Source: Bacteroidota bacterium
GTDB taxonomy: Bacteria > Bacteroidota > Bacteroidia > Chitinophagales > Chitinophagaceae
Length of the DNA stretch: 64,000 nt
Direction: 5' to 3'
NCBI GenBank assembly: GCA_023422835.1
Contig: JAFAGI010000025.1
Location: forward strand, 62,001-126,000
In this document: positions 1 to 8,494 of the stretch, one piece after another
How positions within the stretch are numbered: position 1 is the stretch's first letter
Layout of the letters: every line of letters starts with the position of its first letter
Position numbers and translations under genes: made by a program
The notes under the pieces: model-generated
What the model was told of the DNA's origin: nothing
Databases searched by the model: none
Seen by the model: the letters and a program-made list of their open reading frames with translations, nothing else

Positions 1-1352
1 AGCACCACACGCTTAGGATCCAGGCGTGCCCTGTTCTGGAAGGCCCTTAATAATTTTTCGTCCCTGCCCATCCTGTTGAGCAGCAGCAGTTCATATTCTT
101 CCCAGTCTTCTATGTGCTTTCGTGCCACGCCACTGTCCATTGCGGCTTTTGCAACAGCCATGGAAACCCTGGTGATCAGCCTGTTATCAAAGGGTTTTGG
201 TATAAAATAATCTTTACCGAAATTTAAGCTTTTCAGATTGTAGGCCATCAATACCATTTCCGGTACCGGTTCTTTAGAAAGGTCTGCCAATGCGTGTACT
301 GCTGCGAGTTTCATCTCTTCATTAATACCTGTAGCACGCACGTCCAGCGCGCCGCGGAAAATGTAAGGAAAACCCAAAACATTATTTACCTGGTTGGGAA
401 AATCGCTACGTCCTGTTGCCATAATCACGTCCTTACGGGTTTTTATAGCAAGGTTGTAATCAATTTCCGGATTGGGATTGGCCAGTGCAAAAACAATAGG
501 ATTTTTGCTCATGCTTTTCAACATATCCGGCGTAAGCACATTTGCTTTTGACAAGCCAACGAAAACATCCGCATCGCTGATCACTTCTTCCAGTGTATCT
601 GCTTCTGTATTGGAAATAAAAAATACTTTCTCTTCTGTAAGCCCCGTACGCTTTGTATTAATGACCCCCTTAGAGTCGCACATGATCAGGTTTTCTTTTT
701 TTAAGCCTAAAGAAAGATAAAGTTTAGAGCATGAAACTGCCGCGGCGCCTGCACCGTTGACTACAACTTTTACCTCTTCAATTTTCTTACCTGCTATTTC
801 CAGCGCGTTGAGCAAAGCTGCTGCAGAAATAATAGCTGTACCATGCTGATCGTCATGCATCAGCGGGATAGGCAATTCTTCTTTTAATCGCTTTTCAATA
901 TAAAATGCTTCGGGAGCTTTAATATCTTCCAGGTTGATGCCGCCAAATGTAGGCGCTATGCTTTTTACAACATCAATAAATTTATCCGGATCTTTTTCAT
1001 TGATCTCAATATCAAAAACGTTGATGTCTGCAAATATTTTAAAAAGTAACCCTTTGCCTTCCATCACCGGTTTGGATGCATCTGCGCCAATATCTCCCAA
1101 ACCCAGTACTGCCGTACCATTCGAGATCACAGCTACCAGGTTTCCTTTGCTGGTATAATCATATGCCTTGCCAGCATCTTTATAAATCTCCATACAAGGC
1201 TCTGCCACGCCGGGGGAATATGCCAGGGAAAGGTCTCTTTGCGTACCATGTGGCTTTGAAGGTACAACTTCTATTTTCCCTGCAGGATAATCACTGTGAT
1301 AATCTAAGGCAGCATTTCTTAACTGCACATTTTTTTTCTCTTTATCTTCCAT
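1..1352 (-). CDS. maeB: NADP-dependent malic enzyme (MaeB type), 3' end cut by window edge
   Basis: Oxidatively decarboxylates malate to pyruvate in the cytosol, yielding reduced nicotinamide cofactor. The visible 450 codons begin MEDKEKKNVQLRNAALDYH and contain the malic enzyme signatures AYSPGVAEPC (about residue 49), GDIGADASKPVMEGKG (about 87), HDDQHGTA and the Rossmann-type VVNGAGAAAVSC (about 195). The last visible residues (LDPKRVV) look like the start of the phosphotransacetylase-like C-terminal domain found in long MaeB proteins; the rest lies beyond base 1. The start is the ATG read from 1352, 21 bases downstream of a TATTTTTG box. It is divergent from the GIN-domain lipoprotein. 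The family call is firm; cofactor preference cannot be read from sequence by eye. Confidence 0.93.
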   Translation of the reverse strand, partial: MEDKEKKNVQLRNAALDYHSDYPAGKIEVVPSKPHGTQRDLSLAYSPGVAEPCMEIYKDAGKAYDYTSKGNLVAVISNGTAVLGLGDIGADASKPVMEGKGLLFKIFADINVFDIEINEKDPDKFIDVVKSIAPTFGGINLEDIKAPEAFYIEKRLKEELPIPLMHDDQHGTAIISAAALLNALEIAGKKIEEVKVVVNGAGAAAVSCSKLYLSLGLKKENLIMCDSKGVINTKRTGLTEEKVFFISNTEADTLEEVISDADVFVGLSKANVLTPDMLKSMSKNPIVFALANPNPEIDYNLAIKTRKDVIMATGRSDFPNQVNNVLGFPYIFRGALDVRATGINEEMKLAAVHALADLSKEPVPEMVLMAYNLKSLNFGKDYFIPKPFDNRLITRVSMAVAKAAMDSGVARKHIEDWEEYELLLLNRMGRDEKLLRAFQNRARLDPKRVV

Positions 1353-1372
1353 TCTATTTTTTTAATTTCAAA

Positions 1373-1380
1373 CAAAAATA
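1373..1380 (-). promoter_or_regulatory. Bacteroidota -7 box for maeB
   Basis: On the minus strand this reads TATTTTTG, matching the TAnnTTTG -7 consensus of the Bacteroidota primary sigma factor, 20 bases before the maeB ATG. I see no TTG at the -33 position, so this is half a promoter by motif. Confidence 0.45.
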
Positions 1381-1429
1381 AAAAATAATAACCGAATGGC
1401 TTTATCTATATGGTTTATTAACTTATTGG

Positions 1430-1437
1430 TATTTTTG
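1430..1437 (+). promoter_or_regulatory. Bacteroidota -7 box for the GIN-domain lipoprotein gene
   Basis: TATTTTTG matches TAnnTTTG and lies about 50 bases before the ATG at 1488. With the box on the other strand at 1373-1380 it gives a divergent promoter region. No clear -33 TTG is visible. Confidence 0.45.
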
Positions 1438-1487
1438 TGTCGATAGCTTATATATTTAATTAGCACTCCTCAAATTTCTTCTATAAA

Positions 1488-2249
1488 ATGAAACGCGCAC
1501 TATTTCTCTCCGCAATTGCACTCATGATGATGAATGCATGCCAATACGATGAAAACAAAAGCACTGCAGGTACTGCAGGCTCTCCTGCAATAACGCAACC
1601 ATCAAATACTACCACGAGTACGCACAACGCCAGTTCAAAAAATTTTCCCTTCACTAACTTTACGCAGCTTGAAATTGGCGCAGCATTTAAAATAACCCTC
1701 ACACAAGCTCCTGAGTTCAGCGTAGTTGCAAACGGCAATACAGAAGACCTGGAAAAAGTCAATATCAGAAAAGACGGAAGCACACTTAAAATAGGCATGC
1801 AAAACGGCAGCGCTACTGATCATGCGGTTATTGAGCTTGTAATTACCATGCCCAATATAGAAGAACTTGAAACCTCCGGAGTTGTGGAAGTAACAGGTAC
1901 AAACACTTTTAGCGGAAACAAATTATCTCTTGATCTGTCAGGTTCCAGCGCTATTAACATGAATATTGATGTACAAAAGCTAGATATAAATGGCTCGGGA
2001 GCAACAGAGCTAAACATGTCCGGAAAGGCCTCGCAGCTAAAGCTTGAGACGTCAGGTACGGGAACGGCCAGCCTCATTCAACTCGCCGTAAACCATGCCG
2101 GTATTGAAATGTCCGGAGCTACCTCGGCTCAACTCAATGTTGCTGAGCGCATGCAGGCAGAAGTGTCCGGGACTGCAAATATTGTTTACAAAGGCAACCC
2201 TTCTGTTACTCAGGAAGTATCCGGAGCAGCATCCATTAAAAAAATATGA
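1488..2249 (+). CDS. GIN-domain (DUF2807) lipoprotein
   Basis: A 253-residue exported protein. The N-terminus MKRALFLSAIALMMMNACQ is a signal peptide ending in a lipobox-like MNAC, so it is probably a lipoprotein. After a Ser/Thr-rich linker (residues 24-50) comes a domain with repeated short strands and recurrent SG[ST] motifs (DLSGSS, INGSGA, ETSGTG, EMSGAT, EVSGTA, EVSGAA), typical of the 'putative auto-transporter adhesin, head GIN domain' family, a right-handed beta-helix. The biochemical function of the family is unknown. It lies divergent from maeB and 28 bases before pheS, with which it could be cotranscribed, though pheS has its own promoter-like box. Confidence 0.85.
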   Translation: MKRALFLSAIALMMMNACQYDENKSTAGTAGSPAITQPSNTTTSTHNASSKNFPFTNFTQLEIGAAFKITLTQAPEFSVVANGNTEDLEKVNIRKDGSTLKIGMQNGSATDHAVIELVITMPNIEELETSGVVEVTGTNTFSGNKLSLDLSGSSAINMNIDVQKLDINGSGATELNMSGKASQLKLETSGTGTASLIQLAVNHAGIEMSGATSAQLNVAERMQAEVSGTANIVYKGNPSVTQEVSGAASIKKI

Positions 2250-2260
2250 TTTTTATTAAG

Positions 2261-2268
2261 TATTTTTG
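2261..2268 (+). promoter_or_regulatory. -7 box very close to the pheS start
   Basis: TATTTTTG matches TAnnTTTG and ends only nine bases before the pheS ATG at 2278. If used, transcription would begin about four bases before the start codon, giving a nearly leaderless mRNA. No -33 TTG is visible at the usual distance. Confidence 0.4.
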
Positions 2269-2277
2269 CCCCTCATT

Positions 2278-3306
2278 ATGGACAACATTCTAACTCAGAT
2301 AGCACAATACAAACAGGAAGCGTCTGCCTTTACCGCCGCCAACGCAGAAGCTGCCGAAAACTTTCGTATAAAATATTTAGGCACAAAAGGCATTCTTAAA
2401 TCCGTGATGGGTGAAATGAAAAATGTGCCCAATGAAAATAAAAAACAATTCGGCCAGATTGTAAATGAATTGAAGTCTTTCCTGGAGCGCAAACATGCAG
2501 AACTTAAAGCTGCATTTGAAAGCCGCGAAACAGCATCCTCCGGCATTGATCTTTCCCTGCCCGGCGATCCGGTACCGGTAGGCACACGCCACCCGCTGAC
2601 TATTACCAGAAACCGCATCGTTTCTATTTTTAAAAGACTGGGCTTTGCACTTGCCGAAGGGCCAGACATTGAAGACGACTGGCACAACTTCGGCGCAATG
2701 AATCTTCCTGAAGACCACCCTGCGCGTGACATGCAGGACACTTTCTACATCAACCAGAACCCTTCCTGGCTGTTGCGCACACATACAAGCAGCGTACAGG
2801 CGCGCGTGATGGAAACGCAGAAGCCACCCATTCGTGTAATATGCCCGGGGCGTGTATACCGCAACGAAACTATCAGCGCCCGCGCGCACTGCTTTTTTCA
2901 CCAGGTAGAAGGACTGTATATCGATGAAAATGTAAGCTTTGCAGACCTGAAGCAAACCCTTTACTTCTTCGTAAAAGAGATGTTCGGCAACGATGTTAAA
3001 GTACGTTTCCGTCCAAGCTATTTTCCCTTTACCGAACCCAGCGCAGAGATGGACATCAGCTGCCGCATATGTGAAGGCGAAGGCTGTAATGTATGTAAAC
3101 ACACAGGTTGGGTAGAAATACTGGGCAGCGGCATGGTACACCCCAATGTGCTTGAAAACTTTGGCATTGACAGCAACAAATACACAGGCTACGCATTCGG
3201 CATGGGCATAGAGCGTATAGCCCAGTTAAAATACAGGGTGAATGATCTGCGTCTCTACTCTCAAAATGATGTACGCTTTTTAAAACAGTTTACCGGAGCA
3301 TTATAA
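2278..3306 (+). CDS. pheS: Phenylalanine--tRNA ligase alpha subunit
   Basis: Catalytic subunit of the cytosolic (alphabeta)2 enzyme that charges tRNA-Phe; the beta subunit gene is not nearby, which is common in this phylum. 342 residues, the usual length. Residues 1-85 form the helical tRNA-binding arm; class II motifs follow: RVYRNETISARAH (about 192), FPFTEPSAEMD (about 248) and GMGIERIAQLKY (about 307). The cysteine pattern CRICEGEGCNVCKHTGW (about 261) is a regular feature of this branch of PheS. I chose ATG 2278 (MDNILTQ) over an upstream in-frame TTG at 2266, which overlaps the -7 box. Confidence 0.97.
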   Translation: MDNILTQIAQYKQEASAFTAANAEAAENFRIKYLGTKGILKSVMGEMKNVPNENKKQFGQIVNELKSFLERKHAELKAAFESRETASSGIDLSLPGDPVPVGTRHPLTITRNRIVSIFKRLGFALAEGPDIEDDWHNFGAMNLPEDHPARDMQDTFYINQNPSWLLRTHTSSVQARVMETQKPPIRVICPGRVYRNETISARAHCFFHQVEGLYIDENVSFADLKQTLYFFVKEMFGNDVKVRFRPSYFPFTEPSAEMDISCRICEGEGCNVCKHTGWVEILGSGMVHPNVLENFGIDSNKYTGYAFGMGIERIAQLKYRVNDLRLYSQNDVRFLKQFTGAL

Positions 3307-3353
3307 TTTAATTATAAAATTATCTTATATTTTCTACTTCTAATTTCATATTT

Positions 3354-3953
3354 ATGGATATGTTTATTAAATTCATCAGGGAATCTGTTTCTCTTACTGA
3401 TGAAGAAGTGAGTCTTATTCGTTCAAAATTGCAGATACGCAAATATAAAAAAGGCACATTTCTTTTTAAGAAAGGCGAAGTATGTGATAAAGTGCGCTTC
3501 ATTAACTCTGGTATTTCACGCACATTCAGCATAGAAGACGGCGAAGAGATCACTACTGTTTTTGAATCCTCCACAGATATACTGATAGATCTCTACAGCG
3601 CATCTAACAATACGCCTGCAACGCTTAACTGCCAGGCGCTTTCAGCCCTCGAATGCATTGAGTGTCTTTACGAAGACTGGCTGAAATTTTATGAACAGAT
3701 TCCGCGGCTGGAAAGGTTTGGTAGGCTTATGACAGAAAAGTTCCTCTTCCAAATACTTGAACTGCGTGAAGATGAGAAAAAACCTCTTAAACGAAGGTAC
3801 ATGGAACTATTGCAGCACAACAATGAACTGTTGTTACAGGTCTCTCAAAAGCATATAGCTTCTTTTCTGCGTGTGCAGCCCGAAAGCCTGAGCCGCATTA
3901 AAAAAGAAATTTTCAACAACACTGTCAACAATAAAAAAAGCACACCCTGTTAG
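3354..3953 (+). CDS. Crp/Fnr family transcriptional regulator
   Basis: 199 residues with the two-domain layout of the family: an N-terminal cyclic-nucleotide-binding-like beta barrel (about 25-115, with RKYKKGTFLFKKGEVCDKV and IEDGEEITTVFE) and a C-terminal winged helix (about 145-190, recognition region SFLRVQPESLSRIKK). It lacks the cysteine cluster of oxygen-sensing FNR. The ligand and targets cannot be inferred; such short Crp-like proteins are abundant in Bacteroidota. It converges with plsX, and its stop codon overlaps the plsX terminator hairpin. Confidence 0.88.
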   Translation: MDMFIKFIRESVSLTDEEVSLIRSKLQIRKYKKGTFLFKKGEVCDKVRFINSGISRTFSIEDGEEITTVFESSTDILIDLYSASNNTPATLNCQALSALECIECLYEDWLKFYEQIPRLERFGRLMTEKFLFQILELREDEKKPLKRRYMELLQHNNELLLQVSQKHIASFLRVQPESLSRIKKEIFNNTVNNKKSTPC

Positions 3954-3958
3954 TGTGC
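3933..3958 (-). terminator. Intrinsic terminator of the DUF177-rpmF-plsX operon
   Basis: On the minus strand GCACAC (3953-3958) pairs with GTGTGC (3940-3945) around a seven-base loop, followed directly by seven T residues. It lies 27 bases beyond the plsX stop and overlaps the end of the convergent Crp/Fnr gene. Confidence 0.75.
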
Positions 3959-3984
3959 ATTCCGTAAAGTAGTTTTACCCGAAA

Positions 3985-4932
3985 TTATTTTACAAAAACA
4001 TCCTTGATCTTATCGCAGAAGTTAGATACAATCATTTTCTCAGCTTGGTGTATCATATTTTTAAAAGCTACATCGTTGCTGATGCCGTGAGCAATAATCA
4101 CCGGCTTATTTACACCAAGCACCGGAGTGCCTCCATAAGTTTCATAATGAAAGTTCTGGATGTAAGCATCGTTGCTGAAGCCGCGCTTGCAGGCAATCTC
4201 GTAAAAGGATTCAGCCATTTTCAGAATGATATTTCCGGTAAAGCCATCACAAACCATCACATCTACTTTTCCGGCAAAAACATCCCTGCCTTCAATATTG
4301 CCCGCGAAACGTATGAGCTGGTTATTTTCCAATAATGGAAAAGTACCCAGGGCCAGGTTGTTTCCTTTTTCCTTCTCTTCACCTACATTCATCAGGCCTA
4401 CGGAAGGACGCTCGATATTTAAAACGTGCTTTGAATATAAAGAACCAAGAATGGCAAACTGGTTGAGCTGTTCAGGTTTACAATCAGAGTTTAAACCTAC
4501 GTCCAGCAACAGGCTTGTACTGCCGTTGAGCTGAGGCACAAAGGTAGCAATGGCAGGGCGTTGTACGCCTTCTACCGCTTTCACCGAATACATACTGCCA
4601 ACAAGCATAGCGCCGGTATTGCCCGCGCTGATGAAAGCATCTATTTCACCGGTAGTAAGTAAATGGAATCCAATACTGATAGATGAGTGAGGCTTTTCTT
4701 TCAGAGCTTTTGTAGGGTGCTCGTTGTAGCCTATTACCTGTGAAGCATCAACGGGTTGCACGGCAGGGTGATCTTTCAGGCCGTATTGTTCTAGCAAAGG
4801 CAGTAAAACCTCCTTTTGCCCCACGCAAAAAACCGAACAATTATTGGGGAATTCTTTCAGGTAAAGCGCCAGGCCTTTTACTGCTTCAATGGGCGCAAAG
4901 TCGCCGCCCATCATGTCCAATCCAATATTCAT
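3985..4932 (-). CDS. plsX: Phosphate acyltransferase PlsX
   Basis: Converts acyl-ACP and phosphate to acyl-phosphate, the first step of phospholipid synthesis through PlsX/PlsY; peripheral at the inner membrane. 315 residues, normal length. Diagnostic stretches are the N-terminal MNIGLDMMGGDFAP, SAGNTGAMLVGS (about 107), LLDVGLNSDCKPEQL and VMVCDGFTGNIILKMAE (about 225). It is the third gene of the classic DUF177-rpmF-plsX arrangement, 55 bases after rpmF, and is followed by an intrinsic terminator. Confidence 0.97.
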   Translation of the reverse strand: MNIGLDMMGGDFAPIEAVKGLALYLKEFPNNCSVFCVGQKEVLLPLLEQYGLKDHPAVQPVDASQVIGYNEHPTKALKEKPHSSISIGFHLLTTGEIDAFISAGNTGAMLVGSMYSVKAVEGVQRPAIATFVPQLNGSTSLLLDVGLNSDCKPEQLNQFAILGSLYSKHVLNIERPSVGLMNVGEEKEKGNNLALGTFPLLENNQLIRFAGNIEGRDVFAGKVDVMVCDGFTGNIILKMAESFYEIACKRGFSNDAYIQNFHYETYGGTPVLGVNKPVIIAHGISNDVAFKNMIHQAEKMIVSNFCDKIKDVFVK

Positions 4933-4987
4933 ATCCGGTACTTTGAAAATTTTTATTACAAAATTGCTGAAAGCACATCAGCGTAAA

Positions 4988-5182
4988 TTACGCTTTTTTC
5001 GGAGCCTGTTCGGCTACAACTTTCCCTTTGTAGTATAATTTTCCTTCGCTCACATGCGCACGGTGGCGTGTGTGCAATTCGCCTGTGGTACTGTCTTTGC
5101 TAAGCGTTACGGTTTCAGCGTTGTAATGCGTTCTTCTTTTAGCACCTCTCTGGTGAGAATGTCTGCGTTTAGGATTTGGCAT
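4988..5182 (-). CDS. rpmF: 50S ribosomal protein L32 (cysteine-free form)
   Basis: Small basic protein of the large ribosomal subunit, 64 residues. The N-terminus MPNPKRRHSHQRGAKRRTHY is characteristic of L32. The C-terminal half has no cysteine at all, so the four-cysteine zinc ribbon seen in many L32 proteins is absent; it should not depend on zinc. It sits between the DUF177 gene (70 bases upstream) and plsX (55 bases downstream). Confidence 0.95.
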   Translation of the reverse strand: MPNPKRRHSHQRGAKRRTHYNAETVTLSKDSTTGELHTRHRAHVSEGKLYYKGKVVAEQAPKKA

Positions 5183-5252
5183 ATCTTAAATTTTATTTTT
5201 TGTGAATTATAGAAAATAACCTGCGTGATTATTTGTGTATTGAACTATAGTT

Positions 5253-5798
5253 TTAATTATCTAAACCTTTTAATTTATCCAGGTCTTTCCAGATAGATTT
5301 ATTACCCTTTGCCGCTTCTTCTTCCATCTTCCTGAGTTTTTCCAGCACTTCATTATTGCATTGCGGCCCGCCTCGTTCGCTCTCATCGCACTCCCGCTGA
5401 TTGGGTATACTCAGGTTTATAAACTCATAGATCCAGTTGCTGAGATGCAGATGGCTCTCCTGGTGTCCTATGTAATAAATATCAGGGTCATCCTCAGTTT
5501 CATTCATCTCATCTGGTGTCTCCACCATTTTCACCATGATATTAAATTCGTCCCAAAGATTGATCTTAAGGGTATTGCCGCATATGTCGCACATAACATC
5601 TACCGTTCCGGAAATATCAAACTTCAGGCGCATCAGGCTTGGATTTTTTTCCAGCTCCACGTCTACTACAGCATGGCAATTAGAAAAATCCTGCGGCTTA
5701 TAATCTGCAAAGAACTTGTCTGTGATCTCATATTTAAACGCATGAGTACCGGGTTTCAGCCCAACGAAGGGTATCTCATATACATGACGGTTACTCAT
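5253..5798 (-). CDS. DUF177 (YceD-like) protein
   Basis: 181 residues. DUF177 proteins are encoded just upstream of rpmF in most bacteria and have been linked to 23S rRNA/ribosome assembly; that is family knowledge rather than something visible here. The central VDVMCDICGN (about 86-95) gives the CxxC pair typical of the family, followed by a basic tail (KGNKSIWKDLDKLKGL). First gene of the operon with rpmF and plsX, with a well-matched promoter immediately upstream. Confidence 0.9.
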   Translation of the reverse strand: MSNRHVYEIPFVGLKPGTHAFKYEITDKFFADYKPQDFSNCHAVVDVELEKNPSLMRLKFDISGTVDVMCDICGNTLKINLWDEFNIMVKMVETPDEMNETEDDPDIYYIGHQESHLHLSNWIYEFINLSIPNQRECDESERGGPQCNNEVLEKLRKMEEEAAKGNKSIWKDLDKLKGLDN

Positions 5799-5817
5799 AG
5801 GTCGAAAATTAGGCTTG

Positions 5818-5848
5818 CAAAGGTATGTAATATTTAATAAAATTTCAA
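5818..5848 (-). promoter_or_regulatory. Promoter of the DUF177-rpmF-plsX operon
   Basis: On the minus strand TTG (5846-5848) is separated by 20 bases from TACCTTTG (5818-5825), a good match to the Bacteroidota consensus TTG-N19-21-TAnnTTTG. It ends 20 bases before the DUF177 ATG. Confidence 0.7.
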
Positions 5849-5928
5849 TTTTATTTACTTTATAAGGATTGCAAGCGTTATACCTTCATTCTGTTGAGGT
5901 ATTCATCCGGACTGAACCAATAAATTTA

Positions 5929-5936
5929 TATCTTTG
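5929..5936 (+). promoter_or_regulatory. -7 box for the GH20 gene
   Basis: TATCTTTG matches TAnnTTTG, 37 bases before the start codon of the hexosaminidase gene. No -33 TTG at the usual distance. Confidence 0.45.
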
Positions 5937-5972
5937 AACATCATTTTTTTTAACTCAATTTAATTATCAGGT

Positions 5973-7868
5973 ATGCAAAAACTATTCTCTTTTGCGCTTT
6001 TATTTTTTATTTGTTTTTCAGTTTTTTCCCAAAGCAAAATATCCGTGATCCCCAAGCCGGTAAGCGTGGTGGAAAATCCCGGCGAATACGTTTTACCTAA
6101 AAGTATTTCCGTAAGCGCTCCCGTAAGCGCAGTATTGCGCAGTACTGTAGACATCTTAAGAAAAAAACTCTCTGTTGCCACAGGCTACCAAACCGTAAGC
6201 TCCACAACAGGCAATGCTACCGTAAATCTTATTTTAAACAAAGCAGCTGACAAAACGCTGGGCGATGAAGGCTATAAATTATCTGTAAACAACGCAGGCG
6301 TAAAAATCGTTGCCAATAAACCGGCCGGCATCTTTAACGGCGTACAAACACTGCTGCAATTGTTGCCCGCAGAAATAGAAAGCGGCAAACAGGTAAAAAA
6401 CATCAGCTGGAGCATCCCACATGTGGAGATCACTGATTACCCGCAAATGAAATGGCGCGGGTTAATGCTCGACGTTTCCAGGCACTTCTTCACGGTAGAC
6501 GAGATTAAAGGTTATATAGACCAAATGGCTAAATACAAATTGAATATCCTGCACTGGCATCTGACAGACGATGAAGGCTGGAGAGTAGAAATAAAATCCT
6601 ATCCGAAGCTCACCAGCGTGGGAGCCTGGAGGGTACCTATGGAAGGCAATTTCGGGCAGTTTCCTGCACCAGGAAATGAGCCTAAAACTTATGGCGGATT
6701 CTACACCCAGGAGCAGGTCAAAGACCTTGTAAAATATGCGCACGAAAGATTTATAGATATCGTGCCCGAAGTAGATATGCCGGGCCATAGCATGGCTATC
6801 ATTGCTGCTTACCCCGAACTTAGCTGTACATCTCCTCTGCCGCAAAATTACCAGGTGCGTGCCGGGGAAAGTTTCATTGACTGGAACACACATACACTGC
6901 ATGTAGATAATACGCTTTGCCCTGCCAACGAAAAAGTTTATTCTTTTATCAATGATGTGGTAAGAGAACTTGCACAACTTTTCCCGTACGAATATTTACA
7001 CATCGGCGGAGATGAAGCCTTTTATACTTTCTGGGAAAAAAGTGATGCTGTAAAACAATTAATGAAAAGAGAAAACCTGAAAACCTACAAAGAAGTTCAG
7101 GGATATTTTGGAAGACGTGTAGAAAAAATTGTAAATAGTTATGGCAAAAAAGCAATCGGATGGGATGAAGTACTGGAAACAGGTGTAAACAAGTCCACAG
7201 CTATCATGGCTTGGCGCGGCAATGGCGATCATGGCATTAAGGCGTCCAACCTGGGGCATAAAGTAATCATGTCTCCCGCTAAATACACCTATATTGATTA
7301 TATGCAGGGAGATAAAGTAACCGAACCTTTGGTATATGCTTCTTTACGCTTAAATGAAGTGTATAAATTTAACCCTACACCTGCAGGAGCAAATGCCGCC
7401 AACATTCTGGGCGGGCAGGCAAACCTGTGGACAGAGCAGATTTACAACATTCGACAGGTACAATATATGACCTGGCCCAGAGGATTCGCATTGGCGGAAT
7501 CTGTATGGTCTCCCCAGCAAAGCAAAAACTGGAAAGATTTTGTAAGGCGTACAGAGGATCATTTCAACAGGCTTGATTTTGCTAAAGTAAAATATTCTCC
7601 TGCAATTTATGATCCGGTAGTAAAAGTAAGAAAAGCAGGAAAAGGTAAGATAGCAGTAGAGCTCGTGCCGGAAATCGAAGGGCTGGATATTCACTATACA
7701 TTTGACAATTCCACCCCGGACAACTACTATCCTAAGTACACGCAACCGCTTACTTTCCCGACAGGTGCTGAAAAACTACATGTAATTACTTATAAAAAAG
7801 GTGAAGATAAACCTGCGGGAAGACTGTTGATACTAACACTGGATGACCTTACCAAAAGAGCGAAATAA
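5973..7868 (+). CDS. Beta-N-acetylhexosaminidase, GH20
   Basis: Exo-enzyme that removes terminal beta-GlcNAc/GalNAc from glycans or chitooligosaccharides; probably periplasmic or surface exposed. 631 residues. Signal peptide MQKLFSFALLFFICFSVFSQ; GH20 N-terminal domain about 25-140; catalytic barrel about 145-500 with RGLMLDVSRHFF, HWHLTDDEGWR and the Asp-Glu catalytic pair in HIGGDEAF (about 343-350); then a C-terminal chitobiase/hexosaminidase-type beta domain (about 550-620, DIHYTFDNSTPDN). It acts by substrate-assisted catalysis like other GH20 enzymes. The DUF922 gene begins two bases after its stop, so the two are likely cotranscribed. Confidence 0.95.
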   Translation: MQKLFSFALLFFICFSVFSQSKISVIPKPVSVVENPGEYVLPKSISVSAPVSAVLRSTVDILRKKLSVATGYQTVSSTTGNATVNLILNKAADKTLGDEGYKLSVNNAGVKIVANKPAGIFNGVQTLLQLLPAEIESGKQVKNISWSIPHVEITDYPQMKWRGLMLDVSRHFFTVDEIKGYIDQMAKYKLNILHWHLTDDEGWRVEIKSYPKLTSVGAWRVPMEGNFGQFPAPGNEPKTYGGFYTQEQVKDLVKYAHERFIDIVPEVDMPGHSMAIIAAYPELSCTSPLPQNYQVRAGESFIDWNTHTLHVDNTLCPANEKVYSFINDVVRELAQLFPYEYLHIGGDEAFYTFWEKSDAVKQLMKRENLKTYKEVQGYFGRRVEKIVNSYGKKAIGWDEVLETGVNKSTAIMAWRGNGDHGIKASNLGHKVIMSPAKYTYIDYMQGDKVTEPLVYASLRLNEVYKFNPTPAGANAANILGGQANLWTEQIYNIRQVQYMTWPRGFALAESVWSPQQSKNWKDFVRRTEDHFNRLDFAKVKYSPAIYDPVVKVRKAGKGKIAVELVPEIEGLDIHYTFDNSTPDNYYPKYTQPLTFPTGAEKLHVITYKKGEDKPAGRLLILTLDDLTKRAK

Positions 7869-7870
7869 TA

Positions 7871-8458
7871 TTGAGGCTATTACTGATATGCATACTGGCA
7901 GCTAATTGTTTCGCGGCCTGCGCTCAAACACCTGTAATCAAATGGAGCGCAGGCCGCAAACTTACGTGGAACGACTTCTCACGATTATCGGATTCTGCCT
8001 TACCCGGCAATAATGATGCGGTTACACACACTTACTATGCACATACCATTTTGGTAAAAAATAACCGGCATCATAAAACGGCAAACATACATTTATACAC
8101 AGGTTTCAGCAGGAACTCAGCAGTGAAACACGCTATATTTGCTTTGCCCGAAGAGAGGCAGGACTACCTATTAAACCATGAGCAAAAACATTTTGACCTT
8201 GCAGAAGTTTTCCGGCGTGCAATGATGCAGGATATGAGCAGTAAAAACTTTACACGCAACTACAAAGAAGAGATCAAAGCCATCGTTGCAAAGCGCCAGC
8301 AGGCATTCAACAAAGAGCAGCTTCTTTACGACAGGGAAACAGAGCACGGCATGAATAAAGCGGCACAGGCATTGTGGAACAATGCTATTGCACAGCGGCT
8401 CAACAACAGCGAAAAATTTGCGGCAACGAACATTACCATACAGATTCACCAGGATTAA
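7871..8458 (+). CDS. DUF922-type exported protein with HExxH motif
   Basis: 195 residues starting at a TTG two bases after the GH20 stop; no ATG gives the signal sequence, so TTG is preferred. MRLLLICILAANCFAACAQ is a signal peptide, with FAAC possibly acting as a lipobox. The body contains LTWNDFSRL and LLNHEQKHFDLAEVFRR (about 98-115), in which HEQKH fits the HExxH zinc-protease motif of the DUF922 family. The C-terminal part is helical and charged. A metal-dependent peptidase activity is plausible from the motif but has not been shown for the family. Coupled to the GH20 gene by position. Confidence 0.7.
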   Translation: MRLLLICILAANCFAACAQTPVIKWSAGRKLTWNDFSRLSDSALPGNNDAVTHTYYAHTILVKNNRHHKTANIHLYTGFSRNSAVKHAIFALPEERQDYLLNHEQKHFDLAEVFRRAMMQDMSSKNFTRNYKEEIKAIVAKRQQAFNKEQLLYDRETEHGMNKAAQALWNNAIAQRLNNSEKFAATNITIQIHQD

Positions 8459-8494
8459 AACAATAGAATCTTGCACAGAATGAAACTCTAAGCG

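Noticed and set aside
2377..3141. Long minus-strand open frame opposite pheS
   Set aside because: Antisense shadow; the pheS frame carries all class II synthetase motifs.
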